A stretch of 64,000 bases of DNA from Candidatus Streptomyces philanthi (GTDB lineage Bacteria > Actinomycetota > Actinomycetes > Streptomycetales > Streptomycetaceae), in contig CP073042.1 of NCBI GenBank assembly GCA_018114805.1, positions 6,245,501 through 6,309,500 on the forward strand, given 5' to 3'. Of the stretch, positions 10,904 through 19,440 are shown piece by piece. The position numbers were made by a program, and so were the translations under genes. Below the pieces are notes generated by a model. It did not search any database and was not told where the DNA came from. It saw only the letters and a program-made list of their open reading frames with translations. Within the stretch, counting starts at the first letter, position 1; the number at the start of each line of letters is the position of its first letter.

Positions 10904-10920
10904 ATCCTGAATGTTAAATG
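10904..10920 (+). promoter_or_regulatory. Possible Rrf2 operator overlapping its own start
   Basis: ATCCTGAATGTTAAATG is an AT-rich element in a GC-rich region. It overlaps the ATG of the Rrf2 gene. A related element (11 of 17 positions) lies before the AhpD-like gene at 11428-11444. Shared sequence upstream of regulator and neighbour suggests the binding site; this is inference. Confidence 0.4.
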
Positions 10921-11390
10921 TCGAGTATGCAGATGAGCGAGGGCGTCGAGTGGGCCCTGCACAGTTGCCTCAACCTCGCCTGGGCGGAGCACCAGGCCGT
11001 GACGGCGCGGAAGTTGGCGTCATTCTACGACCTGCCGCCGGCGTACCTGAACCGGCAACTCCAGGCGTTGGCCCGCGCCGGCATCGTCGCCTCGACCTCC
11101 GGCTCGCGCGGGCATCGGAGCAGATCACGCTCCTGGACGTCGTGGTCGCGATCGAGGGTGGCCGGGACGCCTTCCGGTGCCAGCAGATCATGCGTGACGG
11201 GCCCGGCGGGCGGTCGGACGTCGACTACCGCAGCCACTGCCTAGTCTCCCAGGCGATGAGCCAGGCGGAGTTGGCGTGGCGGCGGGAACTGGCCGCACAG
11301 ACGCTCGGCGACCTCAGGGACTCGGTCGAGGCCAAGCACCCCAACGCGCCCCGGATGGCGCGCAACCGCCTGGACCAACCCGTGCGCTGA
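10918..11390 (+). pseudogene. Rrf2-family transcriptional regulator, frameshifted near residue 62
   Basis: The winged-helix N-terminus is clear: QMSEGVEWALHSCLNLAW, then KLASFYDLPPAYLNRQLQALARAGIVAS. Near 11105 the frame is lost; the other frame resumes with RASEQITLLDVVVAIEGG and continues to NRLDQPVR at 11390. Homologues have a GGFRLAR-type wing between these halves. That stretch seems to be missing, so the lesion may be a deletion of roughly 16-17 bases between GGCTCGCG-like repeats rather than one base. One Cys (FRCQQ) survives of the usual cluster-binding set. It probably controlled the AhpD-like gene 76 bp downstream. Confidence 0.75.
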
Positions 11391-11427
11391 GCCGCCGCAG
11401 GCCGTGGCGCGGCCCGCGCCGTGAAAA

Positions 11428-11444
11428 TTCCTGGATATTTTTTG
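11428..11444 (+). promoter_or_regulatory. Possible Rrf2 operator before the AhpD-like gene
   Basis: TTCCTGGATATTTTTTG, in a locally AT-rich 40-bp stretch, 22 bp before the AhpD-like start. It resembles the element at the Rrf2 start (10904-10920). The spacing fits a promoter-overlapping operator. Confidence 0.4.
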
Positions 11445-11465
11445 TTCAGAACCGAAAGGATCCAG

Positions 11466-11929
11466 ATGCAACCTCGCATGGCGAACGTGTACAAGGTCGC
11501 CGGCCGCGGCTATCAGGCCCTGTCCGCGATGGAGGAGTTCCTGCGCGACAGCCCCGCGCCCGACGACGTCCTGGAACTGGTCCGCCTGCGGGTCAGCGGG
11601 TCAGCCAGACCAACGGCTGCTCGCTCTGCGTCGACCTGCACGCGCACCGGGCCAGCGACGTGGGCGAGAGCGACGAGCGGCTGTGGTCGGTCGCCGCGTG
11701 GCGGGACGCGCCGTACTTCACCGACCCGGAGCGCGCCGCGCTGGCGCTCGCCGAGGCGGTCACGCGCATCGCTGACAACCCCGGGGGCGTGCCCGACGAC
11801 GTCTGGGACGCCGCCGCCCGCCACTTCGCTCCGGACGCGCTCGCCGCCCTGGTGATGGCCATCGCCTCGGTGAACGCCTGGAACCGCGTCAACGTCGCCG
11901 CGGGGCTGGTGGCCGGTTCCTTCCGGTGA
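11466..11929 (+). pseudogene. Carboxymuconolactone decarboxylase/AhpD-like protein, broken by 8-bp duplication
   Basis: An AhpD-fold protein of the alkylhydroperoxidase kind, with the CxxC pair in NGCSLCVDLHAHRA and downstream AALALAEAVTRIAD and ASVNAWNRVNVA. The frame changes at 11590-11605, where GGGTCAGC is present twice in tandem. Removing one copy gives VRLRVSQTNGCSLCVD, exactly the family sequence. ATG 11466 follows GAAAGGA. The Rrf2 regulator directly upstream is also broken, so the whole regulon unit is dead. Confidence 0.85.
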
Positions 11930-11965
11930 GGGCCTGGCCCCCACCGCGAAGTCCCGCCCGGAAGA

Positions 11966-11990
11966 GGGGCGCCCCGTCGGCGGGCGCCCC
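11966..11990. terminator. Terminator hairpin
   Basis: A 9-bp stem: GGGGCGCCC at 11966-11974 pairs with GGGCGCCCC at 11982-11990, with a 7-base loop. It lies 36 bp after the AhpD-like stop. The rest of 11991-12236 shows no gene; AAGGAG at 12239-12244 serves the next gene. Confidence 0.6.
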
Positions 11991-12251
11991 GTCCGGCGAC
12001 ACGGGCCGCCACGCGTGACGGGCCCCGGACGGCGCCGGCCTGACGGCCCGACAGGAGGTCGCGGCCGCCTCGCGGGGACCCGCGGACTGGCGCCGATCCG
12101 ATCAGGTGATTCCCGGGGTACGCGGCCCGCCGAGGTCGCCCGCCGCGCGGGGGCCGGTGAACTACGCTCGTCTCGCCCGACCGCGCCCGCGGCCGGCGTA
12201 CGCGCAGGACTGGGTCTCCCCGCGCGCGGCGGGGAATAAGGAGCGTGGCCC

Positions 12252-14704
12252 GTGGCGGAGCAGGCGGTGGACACCCGGGGGAACGTCCCGCCGGACGAGC
12301 TCGCGACACCGCGGTCAGAGGTGCCACCGGGGGACATACGAACCCCGCGGAGCGACCCCGACCCCACCGCGACCCGGCACGCGCTCACGGCCGAGCCGAC
12401 GACGGCGGAGCCGGAGCGGACGCCTCCGAGCGCCCGCGCGCGGAACCCGGCGAGCCCGCGAGCCCGCCGCCCGGCCGGGTGCCGCGCAGGCACCCACCGA
12501 GCCGCCCGCGCGGCCGCCCGCGAGCCGCGCCCCGGGGCGGGCTCGGGCCCGCCGCGCCGCCCAGCGGGTTCACGGGGCGCCGGCAGGAGCTGGCCTCCCT
12601 GCGCGCCGACATCGACCGGGCCGGCCTCGACACGCTGGCCGGCCGCAAGGCCCCGCGCGGCCGGGTGCTGCTCATCGCGGGCCGACCGGGCTCCGGCCGT
12701 ACGGCGCTGGCCGAGGCGTTCATCGCGCAGGTCGCCGACCGTTACCCGAGCGGAGTCCTGCGCGCGGGGCTGACCACGCCCGACGGCGAGCCGGTGCCCG
12801 TCGCCCGCGCCGCCCGCGACCTGCTGAGCGCGCTCGGGGTCTCCGCGCCCCCGGGCGCCGACGAGGATGAGCTGACCGAGGCGTTGCGCGCCGCCCTCGC
12901 CGGGCGGCGCGCGCTGCTGCTCCTGGACGACGCGGACAGCGCCGAACAGGTCGACGCCCTGGTGCAGGACGCGCCCGACTGCCTGGTCCTGGTGGTCAGC
13001 CGTGGCCCGCTGACCGGGGTGCCTGACGTGCGGCCGTGCACCGTCGGCGGCCTGGACGGGCAGGCCGCCATCGCACTGCTCACCCACTACGCCGGGCCCA
13101 CCCGGATCACCGTCGACCCGGTGGCGGCCGGCACCGTCGTGGAGGAGTGCGGCGCGCAGCCCGCCGTGCTCGCGCTGGTCGGCGGCTGGCTCGCGGCCCG
13201 GCCCATGGCCTCGGTCTCGGACGCCGCCGCGCGGCTGCGGGAGCTGGCGGCCGAGGCCGGCTCGGAGCACTCGGGGCGCCCGCTGGCCCGCGCCCTGTGC
13301 CTGGTGCACGCGTCGCTGCCGGCGCGGACCGCCCGGCTGCTGCGGCTGCTCGCGCTGGCCCCCGGCGGCTGGGCCGACGCCCACACCGCGTCGGCGCTCG
13401 CCGGCTGCTCCGTGCCCAGCGCGCAGGAGACGCTGGCCGACTTCCTGGCCCACGGTCTGCTGCGCCCGCTGCCCCCCGAGGGCGCGGCCCGCACCGCCGC
13501 GCGCGACGTGATGCCCCCCCGCTACCAGGTGCCCGGCTGCCTGATGCCCGGGCTGACCGCGCTGCTGCGCGAACACGAGCGGGCCGCCGAGGTCGAGTTG
13601 GCCCGGGCGCGCATGCTGGAGCGCTCCGTACGGCTGCTGCACTCGGCCCACCTGGCCGCGGCGCCGGACAACGAGGCCAAGGAGCAGCGCAGCGCCGAAC
13701 TGCCTGCGGCGCTGCGCTTCCCCGACCGGGCTGAGGTCGCCCGGTGGCTGCGCTCGCGCCAGCCCGCGCTGCTGGCGGCCGCCCGCCTCGCGGCCGCCGA
13801 CGGCGGCCTGGACACGCTGGCCAGGCGCCTGCTGTCGGCGCTGACGCACGTGTTGGCCGCGCACCGGGGCGCCGGCGGCGCGGCGCCGGAGCTGTACGAA
13901 CTGCACGGGTTGCTGCTCGACGTCGCCACGCGCAGGGACCTTCCCCTGGAGCGGGCGGCGGCGCTGTTGAACCTCGGCGACCTCGACGCGCGGGCCCAGC
14001 GCGCGGACGCGGCGCTCGCCCGCTACCGGGGCGCCCTCAAGGCCGCGCGGGTGGCCGAGGACCCGTCCTCCATCGGCCGGGCCCTGGAGTCCATCGGCGC
14101 CACCTACCACGAGCTGGGCGACTGGGACCGGGCCGCCGACTGGTACCGGCGCGCCCTGGAACTGCGCCTGACCCGGCACGAGCTGGCCGACCAGGCGCGG
14201 CTCTACGGGCGCCTCGGCACGGTGCACGCGTGCGCCGGTCGCTGGAGCGAGGGGTTGCGCGGCTGGCGGGCCTCGGCTGCGGCGTGGCGCAGGCTCGGCG
14301 ACCAGGCCGGGTACGCGCGGGCGCTGGCCGAGGTGGCGCGGGTGTGGGAGTTCGCGGGTCGGCCGCGCGAGGCGTTGCGCACCTGTCAGGAGGCGCTGGA
14401 GCACGCGCGGGAGGCGGGGGACGCGCGGGCGCTCGCGGCGGTGCGGCTGCGGCTCGCGGACGCCCTGCAACGGCTCGGCGACCAGCCGGCCGCGGAGTTG
14501 CACCGGCGGGAGGCCGGCCGGCTCGTCGGGCCGCGAGATCCGAGCAGGGTACCGGTGGCCGCTAAAGCCGTACCGGAGGCCGAAGCGGAGGACGCTGGAG
14601 AGCCGGTCCATAGGGGCAAGCCGGACTCGACCTGCGAAACCAGTAGCACTCCCCCGCAAGTATTGATGCAATGCAAGGCTAGACAGCGCGACATCCTTCA
14701 TTAG
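12252..14704 (+). CDS. NB-ARC/AfsR-like ATPase with TPR repeats, probable N-terminal frameshift
   Basis: A regulator-like STAND ATPase without a DNA-binding domain. After a low-complexity Pro/Arg leader come SGFTGRRQELASLRADI, Walker A LLIAGRPGSGRTAL, Walker B RRALLLLDDAD, a winged-helix part, then TPR repeats (LNLGDLDARAQRADAAL; ESIGATYHELGDWDRAADWY; RLGTVHACAGRWSEGL) to about residue 780. The best start is GTG 12252 behind AAGGAG, giving MAEQAVDTRGNVPPDELATP. That frame must shift near 12425 to join the long frame; the alternative GTG 12245 keeps one frame but has a less natural leader. Only the disordered leader is affected. It lies just upstream of ald on the same strand. Its partner is unknown. 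Confidence 0.75.
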
Positions 14705-14789
14705 ACTGGGATTACCGCGACCGCCACGGTCGTTTCCGGTATGCACAAGCATTGCCGATATTGTCCGGAAAATCACAGAATCAAGGACC
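14705..14789 (+). promoter_or_regulatory. ald upstream region
   Basis: This 85-bp AT-richer gap holds the probable ald promoter and the AAGGA element just before the start. No terminator hairpin for the upstream gene is evident. Confidence 0.35.
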
Positions 14790-15914
14790 GTGATCGACGT
14801 GAAGGTCGGCATCCCCCGCGAGATCAAGAACAACGAGTTCCGGGTGGCCATCACCCCCGCTGGCGTGCACGAGCTCGTGCGCCAGGGCCACCAGGTCTTC
14901 ATTGAGCAGGGTGCCGGCCTCGGCTCCTCGATCGCGGACGAGGAGTACACCGGCGCCGGTGCGACCATCCTCGCCACCGCGGACGTGGTGTGGGCCACGG
15001 CCGACCTGCTGCTCAAGGTCAAGGAGCCGATCGCGGAGGAGTACCACCGTCTCCGCAAGGACCAGACCCTCTTCACCTACCTGCACCTGGCCGCCTCCCG
15101 CGAGTGCACGGACGCCCTCCTGGAGTCCGGCACCACCGCCATCGCGTACGAGACCGTGGAGACCGCGGGCCGCCAGCTTCCGCTGCTCGCGCCGATGTCC
15201 GAGGTCGCCGGGCGGATCGCCCCGCAGGTCGGCGCCTACCACCTGATGCGCTCGGCCGGTGGCCGCGGCGTGCTGCCCGGCGGCGTCCCCGGCGTGCAGG
15301 CTGGCAAGGCCGTCGTCATCGGCGGCGGCGTCTCCGGTCGGAACGCCACGCAGATCGCGGTCGGCATGGGCTTCCACGTCACTTTCCTCGACAAGGACAT
15401 CAACAAGCTGCGCGAGGCGGACAAGGTCTTCGGCGCCAAGGTGCAGACCATCGCCTCCAACGCGTACGAGCTGGAGCGCGCTGTCCTCGACGCCGACCTG
15501 GTCATCGGTGCCGTCCTGATCCCCGGCGCCAAGGCCCCGAAGCTCGTCACCAACGAGCTGGTGTCCCTGATGAAGCCCGGAAGTGTACTTGTCGACATTG
15601 CGATCGACCAGGGTGGCTGCTTCGAGGACTCGCACCCGACGACGCACGCCGAGCCGACCTTCCCGGTCCACAACTCGGTCTTCTACTGCGTCGCCAACAT
15701 GCCCGGCGCGGTGCCCAACACCTCCACCCACGCCCTGACCAACGCCACGCTGCCCTACATCGTGGAGCTGGCCAACCGCGGTTCGCGCGACGCGCTGCGG
15801 CGTGACCCGGCGCTCGCCAAGGGCCTCAACGCCCATGACGGCCAGGTCGTTTACGGCCCCGTCGGCGAGGCGCACGGCCTGGCCACCGTCGAACTGAGCG
15901 CCCTGCTCGGCTAG
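14790..15914 (+). CDS. ald: Alanine dehydrogenase
   Basis: NAD-dependent oxidative deamination of L-alanine to pyruvate and ammonia. The 374-residue protein has the N-terminal KVGIPREIKNNEFRVAITPAG signature with substrate-binding Arg and the KVKEP segment carrying the catalytic Lys. The NAD-binding site KAVVIGGGVSGRNA lies near residue 170 and the signature VDIAIDQGGCFEDS near 270. GTG 14790 gives MIDVKVGIP; GTG 14799 (MKVGIP) is an alternative with better ribosome-site spacing. In several Streptomyces ald sits between the NUDIX gene and parA, as here. It is intact. Confidence 0.96.
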   Translation: MIDVKVGIPREIKNNEFRVAITPAGVHELVRQGHQVFIEQGAGLGSSIADEEYTGAGATILATADVVWATADLLLKVKEPIAEEYHRLRKDQTLFTYLHLAASRECTDALLESGTTAIAYETVETAGRQLPLLAPMSEVAGRIAPQVGAYHLMRSAGGRGVLPGGVPGVQAGKAVVIGGGVSGRNATQIAVGMGFHVTFLDKDINKLREADKVFGAKVQTIASNAYELERAVLDADLVIGAVLIPGAKAPKLVTNELVSLMKPGSVLVDIAIDQGGCFEDSHPTTHAEPTFPVHNSVFYCVANMPGAVPNTSTHALTNATLPYIVELANRGSRDALRRDPALAKGLNAHDGQVVYGPVGEAHGLATVELSALLG

Positions 15915-15944
15915 ATCGACACCGAAGAACGCAACACCGAATCC

Positions 15945-15980
15945 GTGGCCGGGTCTTGCCGTGTGGCGAGGCCCGGCCAC
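15945..15980. terminator. ald terminator hairpin
   Basis: A 16-bp stem with two G-U pairs in RNA: GTGGCCGGGTCTTGCC at 15945-15960 with GGCGAGGCCCGGCCAC at 15965-15980, closed by a GTGT loop. It lies 30 bp after the ald stop. Confidence 0.8.
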
Positions 15981-16255
15981 AGGTGCGTGCGACGCGCCCG
16001 GGGAACCACGCGATCCGGCCTCGTGTCAACTCGCCTTGAACACAACTTTTCAGCCGCTATGGGCGGCTGGGAAACCTCGACGCGGGCTGCCTCTCACCCT
16101 TGACATCCGGGTGTTCCCTTGCCGACACATCGGGCCGGGTCCGGTGGATTGTGTTGCTGCGAACCGCCGACACGCCATAGAGTCGCCAATCGTCGGCATG
16201 GTGTCACGCTGACCAATCGAGAAATTTCCTGGTCACCAAGGAGGTAGGACGACTT
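15981..16255. other. parA upstream region
   Basis: A 275-bp non-coding gap with the parA ribosome site AAGGAGGTAGG at 16239-16249. No parS-like GTTTCACGTGAAAC sequence was seen. No ORF with typical codon use is present. Confidence 0.45.
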
Positions 16256-17416
16256 GTGGTTGAGTCGACATTTTCTCCCGGGAGTGGTCAACCAGGAATG
16301 GGTGTGCGGGGCCAGAGTCCCTCGGGGCAACGGGCTGTCGGCTCCGTCGCTGTCCACACCTTCGCTGCCCACCAGAGCATGACGAGAGCCCACCAGAGCA
16401 TGGACGGCCAACACGTGAACGCCATGGCCGGCGAGCAGGGCGGGACCGACCCCGCGACCTTCGCCGACTACGACGCAATGCCCGAGGGGCGCTTCTATGA
16501 CCCCGACGCTGAGTACGAGCCCGATCCCGAGTACGCGGCCACCCTCGCGCCCGACGCGGCCCGCCAGCGCCGCGAGCGCATCGGCCCCACCGGGCGCCCG
16601 CTGCCGTACTTCCCGATTCCGGGACCGCTCACCGAGCACGGCCCCGCGAAGATCATCGCGATGTGCAACCAGAAGGGCGGGGTGGGCAAGACCACCTCGA
16701 CCATCAACCTGGGCGCCGCGCTCGCCGAGTACGGCCGCCGCGTGCTGCTGGTGGACTTCGACCCGCAGGGCGCCCTGTCGGTCGGCCTCGGCGTGAACCC
16801 GATGGAGCTCGACCTCACGGTCTACAACCTGCTCATGGAGCGGGGCATGTCGGCCGACGAGGTGCTGCTCAAGACGGCCGTGCCCAACATGGACCTGCTG
16901 CCGAGCAACATCGACCTGTCGGCGGCCGAGGTGCAGTTGGTCAGCGAGGTGGCCCGCGAGTCCACGCTCCAGCGCGCGCTCAAGCCCCTGCTGGCCGACT
17001 ACGACTACATCGTCATCGACTGCCAGCCCTCGCTCGGCCTGTTGACGGTCAACGCGCTCACCGCCGCGCACAAGGTCATCGTGCCGCTGGAGTGCGAGTT
17101 CTTCGCGCTGCGCGGCGTGGCGCTGCTCACCGAGACCATCGAGAAGGTCCAGGAGCGGCTCAACCCCGACCTGGAGCTGGACGGCATCCTCGCCACGATG
17201 TACGACTCCCGCACGGTGCACAGCCGTGAGGTGCTCGCGCGCGTCGTCGAGGCGTTCGACGACCACGTCTACCACACGGTCATCGGCCGCACCGTGCGCT
17301 TCCCGGAGACGACCGTGGCAGGCGAGCCGATCACCACGTACGCCTCCAACTCCGTCGGTGCCGCCGCCTATCGCCAGCTCGCCAGAGAGGTGCTCGCCCG
17401 GTGTCCCGCCGAGTGA
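16256..17416 (+). CDS. ParA-family ATPase of the parA–scpAB block
   Basis: A deviant Walker ATPase of the chromosome-segregation MinD/ParA family, 386 residues. The deviant Walker A is CNQKGGVGKTTSTINLG near residue 137; Walker A' is VLLVDFDPQGAL and Walker B DYIVIDCQPSLGLLT. An N-terminal extension of about 125 residues is acidic or low-complexity and has two HQSM repeats. GTG 16256 follows AAGGAGG. It is the second ParA-type protein of Streptomyces, next to scpA and scpB, rather than the origin-proximal parA beside parB. A role with the SMC–ScpAB complex is suggested by conserved neighbourhood across actinobacteria. The frame is intact. Confidence 0.88.
   Translation: MVESTFSPGSGQPGMGVRGQSPSGQRAVGSVAVHTFAAHQSMTRAHQSMDGQHVNAMAGEQGGTDPATFADYDAMPEGRFYDPDAEYEPDPEYAATLAPDAARQRRERIGPTGRPLPYFPIPGPLTEHGPAKIIAMCNQKGGVGKTTSTINLGAALAEYGRRVLLVDFDPQGALSVGLGVNPMELDLTVYNLLMERGMSADEVLLKTAVPNMDLLPSNIDLSAAEVQLVSEVARESTLQRALKPLLADYDYIVIDCQPSLGLLTVNALTAAHKVIVPLECEFFALRGVALLTETIEKVQERLNPDLELDGILATMYDSRTVHSREVLARVVEAFDDHVYHTVIGRTVRFPETTVAGEPITTYASNSVGAAAYRQLAREVLARCPAE
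16367..16402 (+). repeat. 15-bp direct repeat in the parA leader
   Basis: GCCCACCAGAGCATG occurs at 16367-16381 and 16388-16402. The 21-bp period keeps the frame and duplicates the peptide AHQSM in the disordered N-terminal extension. Confidence 0.9.
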
Positions 17417-17982
17417 GTCTGCCCGGAGCCGACGAACTGTTCCGTACCACCGGGGGCACCGCCCTCCAGGCCTCCTCTCCCCGCCGGCAGGCGGGCGGCG
17501 AGGAGCGGGCGCTGCCCGCCGACGCCCGGGGCCGGGTGCCGGCCCCCGCGTCCGAGGGGGACGCCGAGGCGGCGCGGCGCGTGGCCGAGGCCGACGAGCG
17601 GGCCTGCGCCGGCCGCGAGGGCCGGGACGGGCACGAGAGCGGACCGGAGCAGCCGGGCGAGCGCCGCGCGTCGGCCGCGCAGGAACGACCCAAGGGGCGC
17701 CAGGCCCAGGACGGTCCGACGCCGCCCGCGCAGGCGCGTCGCCGCGGCCGGGCCGCGGGCCGTCGGCCCAGCGGCCGGGAGCGCCACGACGAGAAGATCA
17801 CGGTCTACGTCTCCGCCGAGGAGCTGATGGACCTCGAACACGCCCGCCTGGTGCTGCGCGGCGAGCACGGACTGGCCGTGGACCGCGGGCGCATCGTCCG
17901 CGAAGCGGTCGCCGTCGTCCTCGCCGACCTGGAGTCGCGCGGCGACGCGAGCATTCTCGTGCGCCGGCTGCGCGGTCGCTGA
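17401..17982 (+). CDS. ParA-associated small protein with ribbon-helix-helix-like C-terminus
   Basis: A 193-residue protein whose start overlaps the parA stop. GTG 17401 or GTG 17413 (MSLPGADELFRTTGG) is possible. The first 125 residues are charged and low-complexity. The conserved part is C-terminal: ERHDEKITVYVSAEELMDLE, ARLVLRGEHGLAVDRGRIVR and EAVAVVLADLE. This strand-helix-helix pattern resembles ribbon-helix-helix DNA-binding domains. Position between parA and scpA, with translational overlap, suggests it is the DNA-binding or regulatory partner of the ParA ATPase. That is inference; no experimental function is known to me. Confidence 0.75.
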   Translation: MSRRVSLPGADELFRTTGGTALQASSPRRQAGGEERALPADARGRVPAPASEGDAEAARRVAEADERACAGREGRDGHESGPEQPGERRASAAQERPKGRQAQDGPTPPAQARRRGRAAGRRPSGRERHDEKITVYVSAEELMDLEHARLVLRGEHGLAVDRGRIVREAVAVVLADLESRGDASILVRRLRGR

Positions 17983-18072
17983 CCGGCGCGGAGATCCCGC
18001 ACATCGCGGGGCGACGGCGGTAACCTGCCCGCTCGTACGGGCCTTTCGCCCGCCCCCGCACCTTGGACCCCT

Positions 18073-19440
18073 ATGCCCACGAACGACGACCCCGCCCCGG
18101 CCACGCCGCCGCGCACCCCGCGCCGCAGCCTCGGCCGGGGCCGGCCCCGGCCCGCACCAGGGCACCACCCCACCGCCCCCGCCCCGGCACCCGCCGAGCC
18201 CGCCGGCCCTCTCGCGTCCCCCGGGCCCGCCGGCCCCCCGGAGCGCGCCGTCATGTCCGGGCCCGCCGAACCGGCTGAGTCGCCGCGGGAGGCCGCGCCG
18301 GAGCCGGTAGGCTACCCGGCAGCCACGGAGCCGCGCGCGGACGCTGACGGCGCCGCCGAGGCCCCGCGCGGGGACACTCCACCCCAGATGCCCGGCGCCG
18401 ACGACGTACCGCCGGGTGCGGAACCCGAAGCGGAGGCGACGGACGAGACCGGCGAGCCGGCCGCTGACGACGGTCGGTTCATGGTCCGGCTCGCCAACTT
18501 CGAGGGCCCCTTCGACCTGCTGCTCCAGCTCATCTCCAAGCACAAGATGGACGTCACCGAGGTGGCGCTCTCGCAGGTCACCGACGAGTTCATGGCGCAC
18601 ATCCGCGCCATGGGGCCGGACTGGGACCTCGACCAGACGACGGAGTTCCTGGTGGTGGCCGCGACCCTGCTCGACCTGAAGGCGGCCCGGCTGCTGCCGT
18701 CGGCCGAGGTCGAGGACGAGGCCGACCTCGCCCTCCTCGAAGCCAGGGACCTGCTGTTCGCGCGGCTGCTCCAGTACCGGGCCTACAAGCGGATCGCCGA
18801 CATCTTCCAGGAGCGGCTCGACGGCGAGGCCAGGCGCTACCCGCGCACCGTCGGCCTGGAGGCGTACCACGCCGAGCTGCTGCCGGAGGTGGTGATCCGG
18901 ATGGGGGCGGACGGTTTCGCGAAGCTGGCCGTGAAGGCGATGCAGCCCAAGGCCAAGCCGCAGGTGTACGTCGACCACATCCACGCGCCGCTGGTCAGCG
19001 TCCGGGAGCAGGCCGAGGTCGTGATCGCGCGGCTGCGCCAGCTCGGCGCGACCGACTTCCAGACCCTGACCGACGACGCCCCCGACACCCTCACCGTCGT
19101 GGCCCGCTTCCTCGCACTCCTCGAGCTGTACCGGGAGCGGGTCATCACGCTGGACCAGGAGGAGGCGCTCGGCGCGCTGCGCGTCCGCTGGACCGGCGCC
19201 GAGGGGGAATGGCCGCGCGTCACCGACGAGTTCGACCAGCAGCCGGGCGAGCGCGAGCCGGCCGCGGCGCGGCCCGCCGCCGACCCCGAGCCCGCGCCCC
19301 GTACCGCGGAGGCGGACCAGGGCGGCGCGGCGGACGGGCTGGTGGCCGGTACGAGCGCGCCGGGGCCGGCCGGTCCGGGCGCGGCCGACCAGCGACCGCG
19401 AGGGCCCGGACCAGGCAGCGAGTGGGAGGCGCGGCGATGA
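18073..19440 (+). CDS. scpA: Segregation and condensation protein A
   Basis: The kleisin subunit of the SMC–ScpAB condensin complex. The 455-residue product has an extended Pro/Ala-rich leader (about 130 residues) and tail. The kleisin core begins FMVRLANFEGPFDLLLQLIS and continues with DVTEVALSQVTDEFMAHI, EFLVVAATLLDLKAARLLPS and ARDLLFARLLQYRAYK. The C-terminal winged helix is VVARFLALLELYRERVITLDQ. ATG 18073 is the assumed start; the leader makes it uncertain. Its TGA overlaps the scpB ATG (ATGA). It is intact. Confidence 0.93.
   Translation: MPTNDDPAPATPPRTPRRSLGRGRPRPAPGHHPTAPAPAPAEPAGPLASPGPAGPPERAVMSGPAEPAESPREAAPEPVGYPAATEPRADADGAAEAPRGDTPPQMPGADDVPPGAEPEAEATDETGEPAADDGRFMVRLANFEGPFDLLLQLISKHKMDVTEVALSQVTDEFMAHIRAMGPDWDLDQTTEFLVVAATLLDLKAARLLPSAEVEDEADLALLEARDLLFARLLQYRAYKRIADIFQERLDGEARRYPRTVGLEAYHAELLPEVVIRMGADGFAKLAVKAMQPKAKPQVYVDHIHAPLVSVREQAEVVIARLRQLGATDFQTLTDDAPDTLTVVARFLALLELYRERVITLDQEEALGALRVRWTGAEGEWPRVTDEFDQQPGEREPAAARPAADPEPAPRTAEADQGGAADGLVAGTSAPGPAGPGAADQRPRGPGPGSEWEARR

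Noticed and set aside
11513..15076. A 1187-codon minus-strand open frame
   Set aside because: It crosses the ald and NB-ARC genes in antisense and contains no recognisable domain.
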